From Synechococcales cyanobacterium bin59.metabat.ball.084 (lineage in GTDB: Bacteria; Cyanobacteriota; Cyanobacteriia; Cyanobacteriales; Chamaesiphonaceae): 64,000 nt of DNA. Positions within the stretch are counted from its first letter, which is position 1. Each line of letters begins with the position of its first letter. The notes under the pieces were generated by a model, which was given only the letters and a program-made list of their open reading frames with translations, did not search any database and was not told the DNA's origin. The stretch spans positions 1 to 64,000 of the forward strand of contig JAAFHZ010000007.1 in NCBI GenBank assembly GCA_013297675.1, given 5' to 3'. Positions 1-8,292 of this stretch are shown piece by piece. The position numbers and the translations under genes are program-made.

Positions 1-234
1 CTGGTAAATCTAAAAAAGCTTCTATGATTGCTAAGTTATTCAAAATTGTCACTACTCCATAAGTTGCTGTACCATAATACTAGCACCACTTGTGCCAATT
101 ATCATAGAATGAAATAGCCCTGGGTAGTACGCATTGATCTTAGAACTCATAAACTATTGACTCGTTTCTATGTGTCCTTCCTAATGAACACAGCAAGCCA
201 AAAGCATCACGAAAACTGTGTTTGCAAACTAAAA

Positions 235-849
235 ATGGATTTTAACTTCACCAAAGTCATTGTTTGTAGTGGTCATATGACCGATCGAGCAAATCGTGCC
301 AATCCGCGCTTTCCACCCGAAAAAGAAGCATTAGTAAGAGAGCAAATAATTAACCAGCTTCACTTATGGCAAGTTGATACAGGATCTCTAGCGATTTGCA
401 GTGGCGCAAGAGGAGCAGATATTTTATTTGTCGAATGTTGCCTGAGTTTGGGTGCCCAGATACATTTATTGATTCCTTTGTCCCAGACTGAATTCTTAGC
501 TCGATCGGTACGGCTAGATAACACCAACTGGCAAGATCGCTACTTGGCATTGTTACAACAACGTAATGTTTCTGTGTTTTTCCTTGAAGATTTCCTCGCC
601 AAAAACCCAGAAAAGTTCTTGATGATCGATAATATATTTGCTCAAAATAATCTCTGGATTATCCACACTGCCCAAACCATGCTGCGATTCTCCCCTGGAG
701 AATCGGCACAGCTATATGCCATTTTGGTCTGGGACGAACAAAGCCAGGGTGATGGCCCCGGCGGCACCGCAGATTTCGCCGATCGCATCCATCAATCCCA
801 AGGCACCATCGCCATCATTAACCCCACCAAACTTACCGCGAGGCCATAA
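235..849 (+). CDS. SLOG-like nucleotide-binding domain protein
   Basis: The 204-residue product has a Rossmann-like alpha/beta pattern. The motif SGHMTDRANRANPRFPPE lies near the N-terminus and CSGARGADILF follows about 35 residues later. Both resemble the SLOG-type domain found at the front of some cyanobacterial and proteobacterial signalling proteins such as class III cyclases and STAND ATPases. SLOG domains generally bind nucleotides or NAD-derived ligands, so a ligand-sensing role is inferred. The frame is open from a TTG at 157 and an ATG at 184, but the homology-like part begins just after the ATG at 235. The stop is three bases before the patatin gene, so the two are probably co-transcribed and translationally coupled. 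The exact ligand is unknown. Confidence 0.7.
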   Translation: MDFNFTKVIVCSGHMTDRANRANPRFPPEKEALVREQIINQLHLWQVDTGSLAICSGARGADILFVECCLSLGAQIHLLIPLSQTEFLARSVRLDNTNWQDRYLALLQQRNVSVFFLEDFLAKNPEKFLMIDNIFAQNNLWIIHTAQTMLRFSPGESAQLYAILVWDEQSQGDGPGGTADFADRIHQSQGTIAIINPTKLTARP

Positions 850-852
850 ATT

Positions 853-1992
853 ATGTCTGTCGAAAAAATCCTAGCCCGCGAAGGAGCACGCAAGTTATTA
901 GCGCTGGATGGCGGTGGCATTCGGGGCTTAATCTCGATCGAAGTCTTAGCAGAGCTAGAAAGTCAAATTAAAGCAGGCTTAGTCTCCAGCGGAAAACTAA
1001 CAGCCAATGATCCTTTTGTCCTTGCCGATTATTTTGACTACATTGCTGGTACCAGTACCGGTGCAATTATTGCCACAGCTCTCTCTACCGGCATGTCCGT
1101 AGCTAAAATTCGAGAGTTTTATGAAGCTAGTGGCGCAGCCATGTTTGAAAAAGCCGGATTATTAGAAAGATTAACTCACTCAAAATACGAAGATACTCAA
1201 TTAGCCCGTATCTTGCAGGAAACCTTTGGAGAGAATACCACCCTGGGCACCACGCGCTTAAAAACATTACTGATGTTGGTAATGCGCAATGTCAAAACAG
1301 ATTCACCCTGGACAATCTCTAATAATCCCCAGGCCAAATATAACGATCGAAGCCGTGCCGACTGTAATTTAGAGATACCGCTATGGAAATTAGTAAGGGC
1401 TAGCACCGCTGCACCGACTTTTTTCCCACCAGAAAATGTCACCGTAGGTGCAAGACAATTTATTTTTGTAGATGGGGGCATTACTCCTTATAACAACCCA
1501 GCCTTTCAGCTATTTTTGATGGCTACAGCCGAGCCTTATAACCTGCGCTGGCCAGCCGGTGAAGATCAGATGCTCATGGTTTCGGTGGGCACCGGTCTGA
1601 CTCCCAACATTCAACCAAATTTGGAAGCTAAAAAGATGAATTTGCTCTATCAAGCAACATCACTACCAACAGCATTGATGTTTGCGGCTCAGAACGAGCA
1701 AGATATGCTCTGTCGGATCTTTGGTAAATGCTTGGCTGGTGAACCGATCGATGGGGAAGTTGGTAATTTAATTGGAGCCACCGGAGCAGTGCATCCTAAA
1801 CTGTTTACCTATGTTCGCTATGACGTGGAGCTATCTCAAAAAAGTCTCCAACAGTTGGGAATGGGGCACCTAAATGCTGATAATATTCAACAAATGGATT
1901 CGGTAAAATACATGCCAGAACTGCAAGAAGTTGGCAGAGCTATAGCTAAAAAGGTTGATTTTTCCAACCCAAATCTTTCGCTATTCTTGTAA
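853..1992 (+). CDS. Patatin-like phospholipase
   Basis: The 379-residue protein carries the full patatin signature. The oxyanion loop DGGGIRG is at residues 19-25, the nucleophile elbow GTSTG has Ser68, and the catalytic Asp is in DGG near residue 207. Patatins are Ser-Asp dyad lipid acyl hydrolases that release fatty acids from membrane phospholipids. No signal peptide is visible, so it is expected to be cytosolic or peripheral to the membrane. It follows the SLOG-like gene by three bases. In bacterial conflict systems patatins (for example CapV of CBASS) act as membrane-damaging effectors switched on by a nucleotide sensor, and this pairing resembles that logic. No nucleotide cyclase gene is visible in the window. 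A housekeeping lipase role is equally possible. Confidence 0.9.
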   Translation: MSVEKILAREGARKLLALDGGGIRGLISIEVLAELESQIKAGLVSSGKLTANDPFVLADYFDYIAGTSTGAIIATALSTGMSVAKIREFYEASGAAMFEKAGLLERLTHSKYEDTQLARILQETFGENTTLGTTRLKTLLMLVMRNVKTDSPWTISNNPQAKYNDRSRADCNLEIPLWKLVRASTAAPTFFPPENVTVGARQFIFVDGGITPYNNPAFQLFLMATAEPYNLRWPAGEDQMLMVSVGTGLTPNIQPNLEAKKMNLLYQATSLPTALMFAAQNEQDMLCRIFGKCLAGEPIDGEVGNLIGATGAVHPKLFTYVRYDVELSQKSLQQLGMGHLNADNIQQMDSVKYMPELQEVGRAIAKKVDFSNPNLSLFL

Positions 1993-2171
1993 AAACCACT
2001 GTGCGTGAAGAAGGTAGGTTAGAGGAAATAATTCTTACTATTCTACAGGCAAAAAAAACTACTCATTTATTTTATGACCGAGGATATCTATTCTGGTACT
2101 CGACAGCAGTAGAATGACTGTGGTACAAATGGCAGCTAGCCATCAAGAAAAAAGGCTGGGAGGCTAAAGCG

Positions 2172-3089
2172 ATGAGTACACCAGAAATTCATTGGTATCC
2201 GGGGCATATTGCCAGAGCACAGCGGCAGTTACAAGAACAGCTCAAAAAAGTTGATGTGGTACTAGAAGTGCGAGATGCGCGGATTCCGCTGGCCACCCAT
2301 CACCCGTTTGTGGAAACTTGGATTGGCAACAAGATGCACCTGCTAATTTTTAATCGGGTGGATATGATCACGCCGGAGGTGCGGCTGGCTTGGACTCAAT
2401 GGTTTAAATCTCAGGGGCAAACAATATATTTTTCAGATGCGCGGGCAGGTAATGGGGTCGCAGCAATTATGAAGGCCGCACAGGTGGCTGGGATTTCTAT
2501 CAATCAGCGGCGCAAGGAGCGGGGCATGTTGCCACGGGCGGTGCGGGCGGTGGTGATTGGCTATCCAAATGTGGGTAAGTCGGCTCTGATTAACCGGTTA
2601 TTAAAAAAGCGGATTGTGGAGAGTGCTCGCAAGCCAGGAGTCACTAGACAACTGCGCTGGGTGCGGATTTCTGAGGAGTTGGAGTTGCTGGATGCGCCAG
2701 GGATTATTCCCGGACGCTTAAACAACCAAGCAGCCGCGATTAAGTTAGCGATTTGTGATGATATTGGTGAGGCCAGCTACGATCGGCAGCGAGTCACCGC
2801 CGCGATGGTAGAACTCATTAAAGATCTGGGGTATGACCAAAACTTGGTTTCTAAGTACGATATTGACCCGTTAACGATGACGGGCGAAGATTATATTCGG
2901 GCGATCGCTGACAAACAGTATCTAGGAGATATGGAACGCAGCGCCCATAATCTGTTAAACAATTTCCGCACGGGTGGTTTGGGGGCGATCAATTTGGATG
3001 TACCCCCAATTGTCGGCCAAGAGGCGATCGCCAGAGGCACAAATGAAGAGCCTAAGCTGGCAACGGTTGCTAATTTCCCTGATTTCTAG
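2172..3089 (+). CDS. ylqF: Ribosome biogenesis GTPase YlqF (RbgA)
   Basis: This is a circularly permuted GTPase of 305 residues. The G4 motif NRVD (residues 61-64) precedes the P-loop GYPNVGKSAL near residue 130 and the G3 motif DAPG near residue 175. That order is typical of the YlqF/RbgA family, as is the start HWYPGHIARA. The family acts in late maturation of the large ribosomal subunit. The length is normal. The gene stands alone, downstream of a 180-base gap after the patatin gene and convergent with the MFS gene. Two HIP1 octamers lie inside it, at 2901-2908 and 3024-3031. Confidence 0.93.
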   Translation: MSTPEIHWYPGHIARAQRQLQEQLKKVDVVLEVRDARIPLATHHPFVETWIGNKMHLLIFNRVDMITPEVRLAWTQWFKSQGQTIYFSDARAGNGVAAIMKAAQVAGISINQRRKERGMLPRAVRAVVIGYPNVGKSALINRLLKKRIVESARKPGVTRQLRWVRISEELELLDAPGIIPGRLNNQAAAIKLAICDDIGEASYDRQRVTAAMVELIKDLGYDQNLVSKYDIDPLTMTGEDYIRAIADKQYLGDMERSAHNLLNNFRTGGLGAINLDVPPIVGQEAIARGTNEEPKLATVANFPDF

Positions 3090-3104
3090 CTAAAGAATAT
3101 TTGG

Positions 3105-4349
3105 TTAATCAGATGATTTAGGAGCATATTGCTGCTGCGATCGAACTGCCAATATTAACACCAAAAAAGTCAAAATCCCCGCTGCATATAGCGGATAGGC
3201 ATAGCTACTATAATTGAGGGGATTAACTTTTTGTCCGGCTAACTCGGCTACTTCGGCTAATTTAGTAGTCCGCTGATCGATCATTAAACCAGCCACAACT
3301 GGCCCAATGCCGTTGGAAATACTCAAGTAAGAAGCGTTTAAACCTGCGGTCATTCCCTGTTCTCCGGGCTGGGTATTGAGTGAAACCAGGGTGCTAATTG
3401 TGGGCTGTACTAAGGAGTTGAAGATAGCAAACAGCATTCCGACCACTACAAAATAGCTTAAAACAGGAATAATGGGCATCATGCCAAAGCACAGGCTGCG
3501 GAAAAACAGCCCCAGAAATAAGATGCGCACGGTGCTAACTTTGAATTGTTCGGTCAAAATCTTTAAACCTTTGGTTTGCATCAATACCCCCAAAATACCA
3601 AAGGCAAAAAACAAGATGGTCAAAGATTTGCTGTCTTGTCCTAATACTTTTAAATAATAAGGTTGGAAGGCAAAGGTGAACATCGTAAAAGTGGTGCCGG
3701 TCAAAAAGTTTAAGATTACCAAAATGCCCACACCGGGAATCCGTAAACCCGAAATTAGTTTATCTAAGCCCAGGTCAAACAATGAGCCAATTTGTCTTTT
3801 GGCAGCGGGCAACGTTTCGGGCAAACGTAAGATTGTTAGGGTTAACGCGACTACTGCAATGCCTGCCGAAGCCAAAAAGGAAGTGCCGATCGATCGCTGC
3901 TGGGCGATTAAACTCAAAATTGGACCGACGACGAAACCTAGACCCAGCGCTGCCCCAAACACCCCAAACCCCTTGACTCGATCTTCGGGGGCGGTGATGT
4001 CGGTGATAATGGCCTGGGCAACGGAGACGTTGCCGCCAGTAATGCCATCGAGGAAGCGGGCAAAGAATAACATGCCTGCACTGGTGGCGGTGCCTGCTAG
4101 GGTGTTGGCGATGACGGTGCCCAGAAGACTGATGATTAATAGAGGTTTGCGGCCAAATCGATCGGAGAGTTTACCAATAATAGGGGTGGCAAAAAATTGG
4201 GCGATCGAGTAGATCGAGAACAGTAAGCTGGTTTCAAACTCATTGAGATGAAACTGTTTTCCGTAGATGTAAATGGTGGGAATCAGGATGGTGAAGCTTA
4301 AAGCATTAATAAAATTAATGAGGGCAACGATCCAAAAGGTAGAGCGCAT
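3105..4349 (-). CDS. MFS transporter, DHA1 (TetA-like) family
   Basis: The product is a 414-residue integral membrane protein with about twelve hydrophobic helices. The motif GKLSDRFGRKPLL between helices 2 and 3 is the classic MFS motif A of drug/H+ antiporters. It is therefore predicted to be a proton-driven exporter in the cytoplasmic membrane; the substrate cannot be told. The C-terminal half contains a short insert before the last helices (AEVAELAGQKVNP). It converges on ylqF with 15 bases between the stops. No regulator is adjacent. Confidence 0.9.
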   Translation of the reverse strand: MRSTFWIVALINFINALSFTILIPTIYIYGKQFHLNEFETSLLFSIYSIAQFFATPIIGKLSDRFGRKPLLIISLLGTVIANTLAGTATSAGMLFFARFLDGITGGNVSVAQAIITDITAPEDRVKGFGVFGAALGLGFVVGPILSLIAQQRSIGTSFLASAGIAVVALTLTILRLPETLPAAKRQIGSLFDLGLDKLISGLRIPGVGILVILNFLTGTTFTMFTFAFQPYYLKVLGQDSKSLTILFFAFGILGVLMQTKGLKILTEQFKVSTVRILFLGLFFRSLCFGMMPIIPVLSYFVVVGMLFAIFNSLVQPTISTLVSLNTQPGEQGMTAGLNASYLSISNGIGPVVAGLMIDQRTTKLAEVAELAGQKVNPLNYSSYAYPLYAAGILTFLVLILAVRSQQQYAPKSSD

Positions 4350-4375
4350 GGGGTGGCAAATCAGGAAAGTCTATG

Positions 4376-4573
4376 TCAGGATAGCGCACTGCTGGGGACG
4401 ACGATCATCTGAACCTGAATGAATCGCTGCAGGTATGGTATGAGATCTGCGCGGGTTTTGAGGTTGATGGTTGCTTGGGTGTCAAAGCCTATTTGCAGTG
4501 GATGGGTTACACTGGTTGAGGTAAAGTTAGCGAGGCTAATTTGTATGACAATTTCGCCGCTGGTTAAAGGCTC
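4376..4573 (-). pseudogene. Possible 3' remnant of an unrecognised gene
   Basis: On the minus strand, under the 5' end of the Uma2 gene, a stop-free run of 65 codons ends in TGA at 4378-4376. It reads like natural protein (for example GEIVIQISLANFTSTSV and FDTQATINLKTRADL), with alternating beta-type segments and no low-complexity sequence. An in-frame stop at 4576-4574 cuts it off upstream and no start codon fits. It may be the C-terminal end of a lipid-binding or DUF2993-like protein truncated when the Uma2 gene arrived. That identity is only a guess. Confidence 0.3.
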
Positions 4574-5525
4574 TCAGCCATTTGTTGGGACAGATATATC
4601 GGTCAAAAAGCGGAATCCCACGATCGATGATTTTCATTTTCCTGATGGATTGCCGACAGCGGATGAGTTACCAGATTCGGATGACACGCCTGTGGATAAG
4701 GAATGGAGCCGGAGGCTTCCTCCGGCTAGGGAATTCCGTAGTGAGTTACAAGAATTGATTCCGGGGTTGCTAAAAGCAATTTTGATGGAGATGTGGGGCA
4801 GTCGTAAGGATTGGCTGTTTAGTATCGATATGGCTTTTTATTATGACCCGATGCAGCGGACGAAGGCGATCGCTCCTGATGGAATGTTGAGTTTGGAGTT
4901 AAGAGAAACTGATAGTACTAAGCTACGGTCTAGTTATGTTTTATGGCAAGAGAAGGTATTGCCATTGTTTGTGATGGAGATTGTTTCCAAAACTGCTGGG
5001 AGAGAAAAAACTGAGAAGTTTGAGATTTATCAATCGGTGGGGATTTTGTACTATTTAATTTATTCTCCTCTGCTGAAAAGAAAGGCTAGGTTTCAACTGT
5101 ACAAGTTGGTTGAGGGTAAATATGTGCTACAAAGTTCTGGTCAGCAACCTTATTGGATGCCAGAAGTTGGGCTGGCGATCGGTGCTGAGCAGCAAGTTTA
5201 TGGCTACGCTGAGCGAGAGTTGCTGTATTGGTATGACGAAAATAATGTGAGGTATCTTACGCCGACAGAGAAATCAGTGATGTCATTGGCAAAAGCTGAT
5301 GCTGAGGCTAGAAAGGCAGCAAAGGAAACTAAAAGAGCTGATGCTGAGGCTAAAAAGGCAGCAGAGGAAACTAAAAGAGCTGATGCTGAGGCTAGAAAGG
5401 CAGCGGAGGAAACTAAAAGAGCTGATGCTGAGTTGGCTGAAAAGGTTGCTGTTCAAAAGGAAATAGAGCTACTCAGAGAACGTCTTAAGGCATTGGGAAT
5501 AGATCCTGATTCGATTAAATTGTAG
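4545..5525 (+). CDS. Uma2 family (DUF820) PD-(D/E)XK nuclease-fold protein
   Basis: The 326-residue protein has the cyanobacterial Uma2 core. APDGML carries the conserved Asp, and a beta-strand leads into FVMEIVSKTAGREKTEKFEIYQ, where E and K form the expected ExK part of a PD-(D/E)XK site. The family is expanded in cyanobacteria; endonuclease activity is presumed from the fold and not generally demonstrated. The C-terminus (about residues 245-310) is a charged helix built of a 14-residue repeat, probably a coiled coil. The frame is open back to an ATG at 4419, but residues before the ATG at 4545 do not look like the family and overlie the remnant on the other strand, so the later start is preferred. 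Confidence 0.8.
   Translation: MTISPLVKGSQPFVGTDISVKKRNPTIDDFHFPDGLPTADELPDSDDTPVDKEWSRRLPPAREFRSELQELIPGLLKAILMEMWGSRKDWLFSIDMAFYYDPMQRTKAIAPDGMLSLELRETDSTKLRSSYVLWQEKVLPLFVMEIVSKTAGREKTEKFEIYQSVGILYYLIYSPLLKRKARFQLYKLVEGKYVLQSSGQQPYWMPEVGLAIGAEQQVYGYAERELLYWYDENNVRYLTPTEKSVMSLAKADAEARKAAKETKRADAEAKKAAEETKRADAEARKAAEETKRADAELAEKVAVQKEIELLRERLKALGIDPDSIKL
5295..5432 (+). repeat. 42-bp tandem repeat inside the Uma2 gene
   Basis: Three full copies (5295-5336, 5337-5378, 5379-5420) and a partial fourth begin gctgatgctgag and differ at only a few positions. They encode ADAEARKAAEETKR-type units, giving a highly charged helix. The near-identity at DNA level suggests recent slippage, so copy number may vary between strains. 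Confidence 0.9.
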
Positions 5526-5570
5526 ATGATCGATACGCGATCGGGAAACTAGTTCAGGTTAAAATGTCAG

Positions 5571-5620
5571 TTTAGGGTTCATGGTGAAATTAACCTACCA
5601 ATTTCACCATGAACCCTAAA
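5571..5620. terminator. Long perfect hairpin upstream of the zorA-like gene
   Basis: Two 21-base arms (5571-5591 and 5600-5620) are exact reverse complements around an 8-base loop. The left arm begins tttagggttcatgg. There is no T-run after either arm, so simple rho-independent termination is not certain. It lies 45 bases after the Uma2 stop and about 70 bases before the zorA-like frame. Confidence 0.75.
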
Positions 5621-5692
5621 CGTACCTGCCGTAGATTGATAAGTATCTAGGGAATTATAAGTTCATGTGGGGTAAATCGAGATATTTGGGGA

Positions 5693-8287
5693 ATGCTAAG
5701 ATGCGTACCAAGTAAAGCTGCTGTGATCCTTGGCACCCCAACTACCCCGTGCTGCCTGATGAACTCTATTCCATCATCGATCGTCATCCTCTCTGTTATT
5801 TTCGTGGGGATTCCAGCTCTCATCGCTGTATATTTGCGTTTGCTTTGCTATCGATATCTTCATGAACTCAACCAAGACCTGTCTCGGTTGTTAAACTTAT
5901 TGAGTACAAACTCTGATCGACTAAGTGGAATTATTAATAAGTTACATCAGCGGTATGCAGCGGTCAGTCTCAAAACTGATCGAGTAAATACAATTGCCTT
6001 GGTCGAAGTAGTTTACGCAGAACAGCGAATCCGTTGGCCTCTTGGCAAGATTTCCCTAGAGAGAATTGATGCTTACACTCGAGTGCTGCCCAATTTGCTA
6101 CTGTCTTTCGGATTAATTGGCACATTCGTTGGTATTACAACTAATTTAGTGTCTTTGAGTGGCATTATTAATAGTACTAATGCTAGCGATATTAATGAAT
6201 TAGTGACGGCACTAAAATCACCTTTAGAGGGTATGGGCATTGCCTTTATCAGCAGTTTAGCGGCATTAGGGGCTAGTGCTTTTTTAGTAATTGCCAATTT
6301 ATTTTGGAATATTAGCACTCAAAAAAACGATTTGCTTAGTGGCTTTGAAGATTATTTAGATAATATTTATCAGCCAAGTCTTAACGGAGATAGCAAGCTA
6401 GATAAAACCATTGATAAGATGGCAAATACCTTTGATAAATTTTTAATTGGGTTCGGTGACTCCATTAAATCGGCGGTAGAAATTGCTCTTCAGGATAAGA
6501 TCAAAGAGATTTCTAATGCTTACGATAAGGTTTCAAAAGCAGCGTTGAAAACCTATAGTCATTTAGACGATGCTACCGGTAAAATTTCTCAAGGGGCGAA
6601 CAGCATACAGTCTGCTGCCCTCAACTTAAATCAGGCAGTCAAAGAAATCCATGATAGTGAATTTGCTCAATCTCTTTCTAAAACGACAAAGGCAATGGGT
6701 CTTCATGTGCGTGAATTTGAAATGTCCAGTCAGTGTTTGTCTAAGACTGTGGTATCTACTGAAAAATTATTTGCTGAATCTGGGGTGTCTTTTTCTAACG
6801 CGATCGATAAATTAGTGAATACCCAAGATGGCTTTATGAGTTCGATCGAGAGTCTCAACCATGCGGCCAACACAGTCAAAGGGGGTACGTTAGGTTTCCA
6901 AATGGCAGCTACTGAGCTTCAAAAAGCTGCCCAATCTATTAAAGAAAGTAAATTTGTGGAATCACTGACCCATGCCACTAGTGGATTGAAAAATACAGTT
7001 GGTGAATTCCAGTCTTCCAGCAAAAACTTAGCCGATACTATTTCTGGGATTCATGATTTTATGGATGAATCTAACAGCAATTTTGCCAGTCAACTCATAG
7101 AACTCGGTGCCATTCAAAGTAGTTTTACTAGCTCTAGTAAAAACTTGGACAAAACAATATCATCACTACGTCAAAGCTTAGAAAACTCATTTCTCAATAA
7201 AATCGAAGAAATTTCCACTAGCTATATGGGGATAGCTACCTTAGCTAGTCAAACCTATGTGAAGCTAGATAAAATCTCCGATACAATGGCCGATAGTGCT
7301 ACTGGTTTACAGAGTTCTTCATTGATTTTCCAAGAATCAGCGCAAATCTTGGCCAAAGCTGACTTCGATCAATCTTTCAGATCCTTTACTACTGCTGCTT
7401 CTACCATGCAGGAATGTATTAATGGCTCCAATAACCTCTTTACACAGTCGATCGCCGATCTAGCTCAGGTACAATCTAATTTCGCCAAATCTAGTAGTGG
7501 ATTAAATGCCTCTGTTTCCACACTGCATCAAACCCTGGGTGACTTGATGACCGATGGCATCCAAAAAATCTCTACTAGTTACGATGGCATCAGTAACCTA
7601 GCATCGCAAACTTATGAGCGGCTAGATGCAGTGTTTGGCAACATGGATAGTAGCGTCAAAAATATCTATGACTCTTCGCTGGTCTTCCAGCAAACTGTGC
7701 AGGCATTGGATACCAGCTTCCAAGTCATTCAAAAAGATTTCCAGGTTTCTACTAACAATTTACAAGAGACCTTTGGCAGTATTGATCGGGCGGTGAAAGT
7801 CTTGGAAACAAATGGTCATCAATCCTCAGTGGTACTCGAAAAGATCGCCGATATCTCTGGTTCACAACAATTGATCAGCAGTCAACAGCAATTCAGTCAG
7901 CAGTCTTTTAGTGATGTACTGCCTAAGTTTGATAGTGTTGCTAGCTCTTTTCAAGAAATATCATTGCAAATAGCACGTAAGAATTTGGATATGGGTGATA
8001 TGACCTTACAGATGTCGGAAGCTGCTGGCAAGATCAATAGTTATATTGACAGTAAAGATCAGGCCAAAAATGAAATTAGCGATCGACTTAACCAAGCTAT
8101 CAACCAACTCAACAAGCTCGAGGTGGTTAGCACCAGTGGCTTTGGTGGACTAAAAAATGAAATTAGTGGTCAACTCAGCCAAACCATCAATCAACTTAGC
8201 AAGCTTGAAGTAGCTAGCACTAGTGGTTTTAGTGGATTGAAAGAAGCGATCGAATCATTTCCAAAGCGCAAATTTCCCTGGTCTTAA
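5693..8287 (+). CDS. zorA: ZorA-like MotA/ExbB-family stator with long tail
   Basis: The N-terminal 210 residues form a MotA/TolQ/ExbB-type proton-channel core. There is one helix at about 28-50, then a hydrophobic pair at about 130-155 (LLLSFGLIGTFVGITTNL) and 180-205 (GMGIAFISSLAALGASAF). The remaining 650 residues are Ser/Lys/Leu-rich amphipathic helix with several divergent repeats of about 100-140 residues and a final 28-residue tandem repeat. This layout matches ZorA of Zorya anti-phage defence, whose long cytoplasmic tail transmits the signal from the motor. The ZorB-like partner follows after five bases. The frame opens at ATG 5693; ATG 5759, directly before the first helix, is a good alternative. 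No strong ribosome binding site is seen at either. Confidence 0.8.
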   Translation: MLRCVPSKAAVILGTPTTPCCLMNSIPSSIVILSVIFVGIPALIAVYLRLLCYRYLHELNQDLSRLLNLLSTNSDRLSGIINKLHQRYAAVSLKTDRVNTIALVEVVYAEQRIRWPLGKISLERIDAYTRVLPNLLLSFGLIGTFVGITTNLVSLSGIINSTNASDINELVTALKSPLEGMGIAFISSLAALGASAFLVIANLFWNISTQKNDLLSGFEDYLDNIYQPSLNGDSKLDKTIDKMANTFDKFLIGFGDSIKSAVEIALQDKIKEISNAYDKVSKAALKTYSHLDDATGKISQGANSIQSAALNLNQAVKEIHDSEFAQSLSKTTKAMGLHVREFEMSSQCLSKTVVSTEKLFAESGVSFSNAIDKLVNTQDGFMSSIESLNHAANTVKGGTLGFQMAATELQKAAQSIKESKFVESLTHATSGLKNTVGEFQSSSKNLADTISGIHDFMDESNSNFASQLIELGAIQSSFTSSSKNLDKTISSLRQSLENSFLNKIEEISTSYMGIATLASQTYVKLDKISDTMADSATGLQSSSLIFQESAQILAKADFDQSFRSFTTAASTMQECINGSNNLFTQSIADLAQVQSNFAKSSSGLNASVSTLHQTLGDLMTDGIQKISTSYDGISNLASQTYERLDAVFGNMDSSVKNIYDSSLVFQQTVQALDTSFQVIQKDFQVSTNNLQETFGSIDRAVKVLETNGHQSSVVLEKIADISGSQQLISSQQQFSQQSFSDVLPKFDSVASSFQEISLQIARKNLDMGDMTLQMSEAAGKINSYIDSKDQAKNEISDRLNQAINQLNKLEVVSTSGFGGLKNEISGQLSQTINQLSKLEVASTSGFSGLKEAIESFPKRKFPWS

Positions 8288-8292
8288 ATAAT

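Noticed and set aside
853-1992. Calling the left-edge pair a CBASS system
   Set aside because: No CD-NTase or cap genes are present; only the patatin is CBASS-like, and the partner is SLOG-type.
2000-2116. 38-codon frame from a GTG, in phase with the patatin stop
   Set aside because: No ribosome binding site, no recognisable sequence and no repeat or conservation evidence.
3676-4212. 178-codon plus-strand ORF inside the MFS gene
   Set aside because: Shadow of the membrane protein; no domain and no start signal.
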